Shown here piece by piece: positions 58,106 to 64,000 of a stretch of 64,000 nt of DNA. The position numbers were made by a program, and so were the translations under genes. The DNA is from Streptomyces althioticus (GTDB lineage: Bacteria > Actinomycetota > Actinomycetes > Streptomycetales > Streptomycetaceae), in the NCBI GenBank assembly GCA_014649355.1, contig BMSW01000018.1, positions 62,001 to 126,000 of the forward strand, given 5' to 3'. Numbering within the stretch: the first letter of the stretch is position 1; every line of letters begins with the position of its first letter. Under the pieces are notes generated by a model. It was not told the origin of the DNA. It ran no database searches and saw only the letters and a list, made by a program, of their open reading frames with translations.

Positions 58106-58242
58106 GGCGTCGGGCGAGACGTCGGGCGACGTGCTGCAGAGGCGCGCGTGACGTATCGCACCACCCCCGCCGACCTGCGCTTCTTCCCTCACGGCGGGCC
58201 CGGTGGGCCCGGGCTGTCGGTGGTCGCCGCTAGATTTTCGGT

Positions 58243-61200
58243 GTGCCCGCGCGTATCACCCACCCCGACCAGCTCAAGGAGCTGCTCGGGATCCCGTTCA
58301 CCCCGGAGCAGACGGCCTGCATCATCGCGCCGCCCGCCCCGCAGGTGATCGTGGCCGGAGCGGGCTCCGGAAAGACGACGGTGATGGCGGCCCGCGTGGT
58401 CTGGCTGGTCGGCACAGGACAGGTCGCCCCCGAACAGGTCCTCGGCCTCACGTTCACCAACAAGGCCGCCGGTGAACTCGCCGAGCGCGTCCGCACCGCC
58501 CTGATCAAGGCCGGCGTCACCGACCCGGATGCCATCGACCCGGACAACCCCCCGGGCGAGCCGGTGATCTCCACGTACCACGCCTTCGCCGGCCGGCTGC
58601 TCACCGACCACGGGCTGCGCATCGGCCTCGAACCGACGTCCCGGCTGCTCGCCGACGCCACCCGCTACCAGCTCGCCGCGCGCGTGCTGCGCGAGGCGCC
58701 CGGCCTCTACCCGGCCCTCACCCGCTCCTTCCCCGACCTGGTGGGCGACCTCCTCACCCTCGACTCGGAGCTCTCCGAGCACCTGGTGCGCCCCGAGACC
58801 CTGCGAGCCCACGACGCCGAACTGCTGCGCGCCCTGGAGAGCGCCAAGCTCAGCAATGCCGACCTGCGCAAGGTCCCCGAGGCCGCCGCCGCCCGCCGTG
58901 AACTCGCCGAGCTGGTGGAGCGCTACCGGACCGCCAAACGCGAACGCGACCTGCTCGACTTCGGCGACCAGATCGCCCTGTCCGCCCGGCTCGCAGGCCT
59001 GCCCGAGGTGGGCCGCGTGCTGCGCGACGAGTTCCGGGTGGTCCTCCTCGACGAGTACCAGGACACGTCGGTCGCCCAGCGCGTCCTCCTCGCGGGCCTC
59101 TTCGGCGGCGGCACCGGCCACCCGGTGACCGCCGTGGGCGACCCCTGCCAGGCCATCTACGGCTGGCGCGGCGCCTCCGTCGCCAACCTCGACGACTTCC
59201 CCGAACACTTCCCGCGCGCCGACGGCCGCCCCGCCGCCCGCCAGTCGCTCAGCGAGAACCGCCGCAGCGGCGGCCGGCTGCTCGACCTCGCCAACGGCCT
59301 CGCCGAGCCGCTGCGCGCCAAGCACGCGGGCGTGGAGGCCCTCCGCCCGGCGCCCGGCGCCGAGCGCGACGGCATCGTCCGCTGCGCCCTGCTGCGCACC
59401 CACGCCGAGGAGATCGACTGGCTCGCCGACTCGATCGCGCACCTGGTGAACACCGGCAAGGCGCCCGGCGAGATCGCCGTCCTGTGCCGGACGGCGACCG
59501 ACTTCGGCGAGATCCAGGCGGCGCTGGTCGCCCGGGACGTGCCCGTCGAGGTCGTCGGCCTGTCCGGGCTGCTGCACCTGCCGGAGATCGCCGACCTGGT
59601 CGCCGTCTGCGAGGTCCTCCAGGACCCCGGCGCCAACGCCTCCCTGGTCCGGCTGCTGACAGGGCCGCGCTGGCGGATCGGCCCCCGCGACCTCGCCCTG
59701 CTCGGGCGCCGCGCGCGCCGGCTGGTGTCCCACGCGCGCGTGGACGGCAACGACGACCCCGACCGGCGGCTCGCCGAGGCCGTGGAGGGCGTCGACCCCG
59801 CCGAGGTGATCTCCCTCGCCGACGCCCTCGACACCTTCCTGGAAACCCCGATGGAGGGCGGCGGGGACGACGACGGCCTGCCCTTCTCGCCCGACGCACG
59901 CGTCCGCTTCGCCCGCCTCGCCGCCGAGCTGCGCGACCTGCGCCGCTCCCTCGCCGACCCGCTGATGGACGTACTGCACCGGGTGCTCGCCGTCACCGGA
60001 CTCGAGGTCGAGCTGTCCGCGTCCCCGCACGCGCTGGCCGCCCGCCGGCGGGAGACCCTGTCCAACTTCCTCGACGTCGCCGCGTCCTTCGCCTCCGGAG
60101 ACAACGAGGCCACCCTGCTCGCCTTCCTCGGCTTCCTGCGCACGGCCGCGCAGTACGAGAAGGGCCTGGACAACGCCCTGCCGGGCGGCGAGAACACCGT
60201 CAAGGTGCTCACCGCCCACAAGTCCAAGGGCCTGGAGTGGGACGTCGTCGCCGTCCCCGGCCTGGTCACCGGAGCCTTCCCCAGCGACCGGGGCCGCGAG
60301 AAGTGGACGGCGCAGGGCAAGGTGCTGCCGCACGCGCTGCGCGGTGACGCCGACACCCTCCCGGACGTGCCGTCCTGGGACTCGCGCGGCCTGAAGGCCT
60401 TCCACGAGGCGATGAAGGAGCACCAGCACACCGAGGAACTGCGCCTCGGCTACGTCACCTTCACCCGCCCCCGCTCCCTGCTGCTCGGCTCCGGCCACTG
60501 GTGGGGTCCCAGCCAGAAGAAGCCGCGCGGCCCCTCCGAGTTCCTGCTCGCCCTCCACGACCACTGCGCCGCCGGCTACGGCGAGATCGAGGCGTGGGCG
60601 GAGGAGCCCGAGGAGGACGAGGAGAACCCGGCGCTGCGGGAGGCCGGCGACGTCCGGGCGTGGCCGCTGCCCCTGGACGACGCGGCTCTCGCCCGGCGCC
60701 GCGCCGCCGCCGCGACCGTCCTCGCCCACCTGGACCGTCTCGCCGCCGGCCCTGACGCCGCTCCGGCCGTCCACGACCCGGGCGCCCACGACGACCCGGA
60801 CTGGCCGCCCCCGCCGGACGACGAGGAGCCGTACCCGGAGGACCACACCGACGATCCGTACCCGGAGGAGCCCGGCGCGGCGGACGCCGTCGACTGGGAC
60901 TCCCTGCCCACCGAGCGCCCCGTCGTCCCCCACCAGGCGACCGCCCCGGACGAGTCCGCACGGTCCCGGCCGGACCTGCCCGCGCCCGCCGTGGCGCACC
61001 TCACCCCCGAGGAGGCCCGCACCGTCGCCTCCTGGGACCGCGACCTGGACGCCCTCACCGGGGAGCTGCTGCGCGCCCGCGACACCGTCACCGAGGTCCG
61101 GCTGCCCGCCTCCCTCACCGCGTCCCAGCTGCTGCGGCTCGCCGACGACCCCGATGCCTTCGCCCGGGAGCTGGCCCGCCCCATGCCGCGGCCGCCCCAG

Positions 61201-61725
61201 CCCGCCGCGCGCCGGGGCACCCGCTTCCACGCGTGGGTCGAGGCGCGCTTCGAGGAGCTGACCCTGCCCATGCTCGACCCGGACGAGCTGCCCGGTGCCG
61301 ACGCCGAGATCGCCGACGAGCGCGACCTGAAGGAGCTGAAGGAGGCCTTCGAGCGCACCGAGTACGCCCACCGCACGCCCTACCGCGTGGAGGCGCCGTT
61401 CCAGCTGTCGATCGCCGGCCGGGTCGTCCGGGGCCGCATCGACGCCGTGTACCGGCACGAGGATCCCGACGACGGCGACACGGTGACGTACGAGATCGTC
61501 GACTGGAAGACCGGCCGGGGCCGCACCGCCGACCCGCTGCAGCTGGCGGTCTACCGGCTCGCCTGGGCCGAGCAGCAGGGCGTCCCCCCGGAGTCGGTCA
61601 CCGCCGCGTTCCTGTACGTCCGCACCGGCGAGGTGGCCCGCCCGGAGCGGCTGCCCGGCCGTGCCGAGCTGGAGCGGCTGCTGCTCGAGGAACCGGACGA
61701 CGGGACACCGCACCCCGGACGGTGA
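58243..61725 (+). CDS. adnB: AdnB-type helicase-nuclease subunit
   Basis: 1160 residues from the GTG at 58243; TAGATT lies 6 nt upstream, so it may have its own leaderless promoter in addition to readthrough from adnA (137 bp away). SF1A motifs: VAGAGSGKTTVMAARV with K44, LTFTNKAAGELAERV, LLDEYQDTSVAQRVLL with D270, AVGDPCQAIYGWRG, VLTAHKSKGLEWDVVAVPG and YVTFTRPRSLLLGSG. The nuclease motif is GRIDAVY and IVDWKTGRG (D1087, K1089). A strongly acidic, Pro/Asp/Glu-rich linker of ~100 residues (about 790-905) separates motor and nuclease. No Fe-S cysteine set is seen, as in mycobacterial AdnB. Confidence 0.93.
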   Translation: MPARITHPDQLKELLGIPFTPEQTACIIAPPAPQVIVAGAGSGKTTVMAARVVWLVGTGQVAPEQVLGLTFTNKAAGELAERVRTALIKAGVTDPDAIDPDNPPGEPVISTYHAFAGRLLTDHGLRIGLEPTSRLLADATRYQLAARVLREAPGLYPALTRSFPDLVGDLLTLDSELSEHLVRPETLRAHDAELLRALESAKLSNADLRKVPEAAAARRELAELVERYRTAKRERDLLDFGDQIALSARLAGLPEVGRVLRDEFRVVLLDEYQDTSVAQRVLLAGLFGGGTGHPVTAVGDPCQAIYGWRGASVANLDDFPEHFPRADGRPAARQSLSENRRSGGRLLDLANGLAEPLRAKHAGVEALRPAPGAERDGIVRCALLRTHAEEIDWLADSIAHLVNTGKAPGEIAVLCRTATDFGEIQAALVARDVPVEVVGLSGLLHLPEIADLVAVCEVLQDPGANASLVRLLTGPRWRIGPRDLALLGRRARRLVSHARVDGNDDPDRRLAEAVEGVDPAEVISLADALDTFLETPMEGGGDDDGLPFSPDARVRFARLAAELRDLRRSLADPLMDVLHRVLAVTGLEVELSASPHALAARRRETLSNFLDVAASFASGDNEATLLAFLGFLRTAAQYEKGLDNALPGGENTVKVLTAHKSKGLEWDVVAVPGLVTGAFPSDRGREKWTAQGKVLPHALRGDADTLPDVPSWDSRGLKAFHEAMKEHQHTEELRLGYVTFTRPRSLLLGSGHWWGPSQKKPRGPSEFLLALHDHCAAGYGEIEAWAEEPEEDEENPALREAGDVRAWPLPLDDAALARRRAAAATVLAHLDRLAAGPDAAPAVHDPGAHDDPDWPPPPDDEEPYPEDHTDDPYPEEPGAADAVDWDSLPTERPVVPHQATAPDESARSRPDLPAPAVAHLTPEEARTVASWDRDLDALTGELLRARDTVTEVRLPASLTASQLLRLADDPDAFARELARPMPRPPQPAARRGTRFHAWVEARFEELTLPMLDPDELPGADAEIADERDLKELKEAFERTEYAHRTPYRVEAPFQLSIAGRVVRGRIDAVYRHEDPDDGDTVTYEIVDWKTGRGRTADPLQLAVYRLAWAEQQGVPPESVTAAFLYVRTGEVARPERLPGRAELERLLLEEPDDGTPHPGR

Positions 61726-61794
61726 GACACCGCACGTCGCACGGTGAGATTCCGCACTCCGAGGACACCCCCGCGTGCCGATAGGCTCGTAGAC

Positions 61795-63207
61795 ATGAGC
61801 CAGCACGTTGACAATGCCGTCGACGCCGTCCGTACGTACATCGCAGACCACCGCACGGCGTTCCTCGACGACCTCTCCGCGTGGCTCCGCATCCCGTCCG
61901 TCTCGGCCCAGCCCGATCACGCCCCGGACGTGCGCCGCAGCGCCGACTGGCTGGTCGCCGCCCTGAAGGACACCGGCTTCCCGGCCGCCGAGGTCTGGGA
62001 CACCCCCGGCGCCCCGGCCGTCTACGCCGAGTGGCCCAGCGACGACCCCGGGGCGCCGACCGTCCTGGTGTACGGCCACCACGACGTGCAGCCGGCCGCC
62101 CGCGAGGACGGCTGGAACAGCGACCCCTTCGAGCCCGTCGTCCGCGGCAACCGCCTCTACGCGCGCGGCGCCGCCGACGACAAGGGCCAGGTCTTCTTCC
62201 ACACCCTGGGCGTGCGCGCCCACCTCGCCGCCACCGGCCGGACCAGCCCCGCCGTCCACCTCAAGCTGCTGATCGAGGGCGAGGAGGAGTCCGGCTCCCC
62301 GCACTTCCGGGAGCTCGTCGAGCGGCACGCGGACCGGCTCGCCGCCGACGCCGTGATCGTCTCCGACACCGGCATGTGGTCCGAGGACACCCCGACCGTG
62401 TGCACCGGCATGCGCGGCCTCGCCGAGTGCGAGATCCGCCTGTACGGCCCCGACCAGGACATCCACTCCGGCTCCTTCGGCGGCGCGGTCCCCAACCCGG
62501 CCACCGCGGCCGCCCGGCTGGTGGCCGCCCTGCACGACGAGCAGGGCCGGGTGGCGATCCCCGGCTTCTACGACGGGGTCGTCGAGCTCACCGACGAGGA
62601 GCGCGAGCTCTTCGCACGGCTTCCCTTCGACGAGCAGCGGTGGCTGCGCACCGCCAAGTCGCACGGCACGGGCGGCGAGGCCGGCTACAGCACCCTGGAG
62701 CGTATCTGGGCGCGCCCCACCGCCGAGGTCAACGGCATCGGCGGCGGCTACCAGGGCCCCGGCAGCAAGACGATCATCCCGTCCTCGGCGATGGTGAAGC
62801 TGTCCTTCCGGCTGGTCGCGGGCCAGGACCCCGCGCACGTCCGGGACGCGGTCGCCGCCTGGGTGCCCGGCCGGCTGCCCGAGGGCGTCCGGCACGAGAT
62901 CAGCTTCAGCCCGGCCACCCGCCCCTGCCTCACCCCGCTCGACCACCCCGCCCTCCAGTCGGTCGTCCGCGCGATGGGCCGCGCCTTCGACACACCCGTG
63001 CTGTTCACCCGCGAGGGCGGTTCCGGACCGGCCGCCGACCTCCAGGACGTCCTCGGCGCACCGGTGCTCTTCCTGGGCATCTCCGTGCCCTCCGACGGCT
63101 GGCACGCCCCCGACGAGAAGGTCGAGCTGGACCTGCTGCTCAAGGGCGCCGAGACCAGCGCCCACCTCTGGGGCGACCTCGCCGAGCACTGGCGGCACGC
63201 CCCCTGA
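61795..63207 (+). CDS. M20-family dipeptidase
   Basis: 470 residues from the ATG at 61795, with TAGGCT 7 nt upstream and no Shine-Dalgarno (leaderless). The frame is open to 61744, but that part is not conserved-looking. Zinc-peptidase ligands: VLVYGHHDVQPAAR (His/Asp), YARGAADDKGQVFFHTL (bridging Asp), IEGEEESGSPHF (catalytic Glu-Glu), VIVSDTGMW (Asp), QDIHSGSFGGAVPNPATAAA (His at the dimer) and APDEKVELDLLLKG (late ligand). Typical of the carnosinase-like dipeptidase branch of M20 (DapE/CPG2). Cytoplasmic peptide turnover. Between adnB and nudC. Confidence 0.92.
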   Translation: MSQHVDNAVDAVRTYIADHRTAFLDDLSAWLRIPSVSAQPDHAPDVRRSADWLVAALKDTGFPAAEVWDTPGAPAVYAEWPSDDPGAPTVLVYGHHDVQPAAREDGWNSDPFEPVVRGNRLYARGAADDKGQVFFHTLGVRAHLAATGRTSPAVHLKLLIEGEEESGSPHFRELVERHADRLAADAVIVSDTGMWSEDTPTVCTGMRGLAECEIRLYGPDQDIHSGSFGGAVPNPATAAARLVAALHDEQGRVAIPGFYDGVVELTDEERELFARLPFDEQRWLRTAKSHGTGGEAGYSTLERIWARPTAEVNGIGGGYQGPGSKTIIPSSAMVKLSFRLVAGQDPAHVRDAVAAWVPGRLPEGVRHEISFSPATRPCLTPLDHPALQSVVRAMGRAFDTPVLFTREGGSGPAADLQDVLGAPVLFLGISVPSDGWHAPDEKVELDLLLKGAETSAHLWGDLAEHWRHAP

Positions 63208-63355
63208 CCACCCGCGCCGTCCGAAGCGGGCGCCCGCGCGCGGCACACTGGAAGAGCCGCGCCACCGCCGCGCCCGCAGGACCCGGTCCCTCCCGCCCTC
63301 GTCCGCCAGACCGCCCGCGACCCGATCCGTTCCCCCGGGGGAGTTGGAAGCACCC

Positions 63356-64000
63356 GTGACCACCAGGACCGACCACACCGCCGACCGACCCATCTCGCTC
63401 ACCGCCCCGAGCGGCATCGACCGCGCCGCGCACCACCGGCTCGACGAGGCTTGGCTCGCGGCGGCGTGGAGCCACCCCTCGACCCGCTGCTTCGTGGTCT
63501 CCGGCGGCCAGGTCCTCATCGACGAGGCACCGGACGGGCGCACCGAACTCGTCATGACCCCGTCCTTCGAGGCCCCGCTCACCGAGGCCCACCGCTACTT
63601 CCTCGGCATCGACGAGGACGGCGTCAGCTACTTCGCCCTGCAGAAGGACTCCCTGCCCGGCCGCATGGACGACTCCGCCCGCCCGGCGGGCCTGCGCGAG
63701 GCCGGTCTGCTGCTGTCCCCGCGCGAGGCCGGTCTGATGGTGCACGCCGTGGCGCTGGAGAACTGGCAGCGCCTGCACCGCTTCTGCTCCCGCTGCGGCG
63801 AGCGCACCGTCATCGCCGCCGCCGGCCACATCCGCCGCTGCCCCGCCTGCGGCGCCGAGCACTACCCGCGCACGGATCCCGCGGTGATCATGTCGGTGAT
63901 CGACGACAAGGACCGCATCCTGCTCGGCCGCCAGGTCCACTGGCCGGAGGGCCGTTTCTCCACGCTCGCCGGGTTCGTCGAACCGGGCGAGGCCATCGAG
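63356..64000 (+). CDS. nudC: NAD+ diphosphatase NudC (3' end beyond window)
   Basis: 215 codons visible from a GTG at 63356; the gene continues past the edge in frame. The N-terminal NudC domain is followed by the zinc ribbon CSRCGERTVIAAAGHIRRCP with a second CPACG, then EHYPRTDPAVIMSVIDDKDR, the diagnostic NudC stretch. The beginning of the Nudix box (GFVEPGEAIE) lies at the edge. NudC hydrolyses NAD(H) to NMN and AMP and removes NAD caps from RNA. Rv3199c is at the same place next to adnAB and uvrD2, so uvrD2 may follow just outside the window. Confidence 0.93.
   Translation, partial: MTTRTDHTADRPISLTAPSGIDRAAHHRLDEAWLAAAWSHPSTRCFVVSGGQVLIDEAPDGRTELVMTPSFEAPLTEAHRYFLGIDEDGVSYFALQKDSLPGRMDDSARPAGLREAGLLLSPREAGLMVHAVALENWQRLHRFCSRCGERTVIAAAGHIRRCPACGAEHYPRTDPAVIMSVIDDKDRILLGRQVHWPEGRFSTLAGFVEPGEAIE

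Noticed and set aside
58189..63582. Very long open frame (about 1,800 codons) antisense to adnB and the M20 gene
   Set aside because: It is a by-product of high G+C: it has no conserved domain, is low-complexity Gly/Val/Arg-rich and overlaps genes with clear motifs in the other strand.

Overview
The window is chromosomal DNA of a Streptomyces or close relative. The evidence is very high G+C with G/C third codon positions, many GTG starts, actinobacterial families (DUF3117, DUF3107, DUF3152, AdnAB, FolP2-like, soluble MgtE-N), an actinobacterial iron box and a Streptomyces-type dispersed repeat. No rRNA, tRNA, CRISPR array, prophage or biosynthetic megasynthase was seen. It is a core-genome segment of about 55 genes, mostly housekeeping.

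1-12 kb: a partial SirB1/transglutaminase-like gene and a GNAT gene face a divergent ferredoxin (fdxA) and dapC. Then come two exported proteins, dapE (dapC and dapE both serve lysine/diaminopimelate synthesis), a LOG-family gene whose stop codon carries a MITE-like element, a FolP2-like gene, a DivIVA-domain protein, tag, an enoyl-CoA hydratase, DUF3117 and an O-methyltransferase that seems to start at ATT. 11.5-24.5 kb: an envelope-stress block of an ECF sigma factor with a probable autoregulatory promoter, a zinc anti-sigma factor, an HtrA protease and TatB, then mrp, a DUF1003/soluble MgtE pair and corA. As I recall the M. tuberculosis map, this order parallels Rv1177-Rv1239.

24.5-38.5 kb: a SUFU-domain protein, an MFS exporter with an iron box inside its promoter, PHP, MarC and NYN-domain genes, lipoproteins, a DEAD-box helicase with a long repetitive basic tail, a ferritin-like protein, about 0.8 kb of non-coding tandem repeats, DUF3107 and a TetR regulator. 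38.5-47.8 kb: a hydrolase, a DUF3152 zinc-motif protein, then a tightly coupled four-gene operon (DUF3492 glycosyltransferase, polytopic membrane protein, nucleotide-sugar epimerase, spherulin-4-like protein) that looks like a reduced Pel-type exopolysaccharide system, and moeZ behind a SigR-type promoter.

47.9-64 kb: two TAP-family lipoprotein peptidases, a giant LPG-synthase/flippase-like membrane protein with a kinase-like centre, an alkyltransferase-like (ATL) protein, the AdnA and AdnB helicase-nuclease subunits, an M20 dipeptidase and a partial nudC. With the DEAD-box, DUF3107, TetR, DUF3152 and moeZ genes this parallels Rv3211-Rv3199c. Several genes carry a TANNNT -10 box 6-7 nt before the start codon and no Shine-Dalgarno sequence, which suggests leaderless mRNAs. 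All functional calls are from sequence motifs and memory of families; no search was run.
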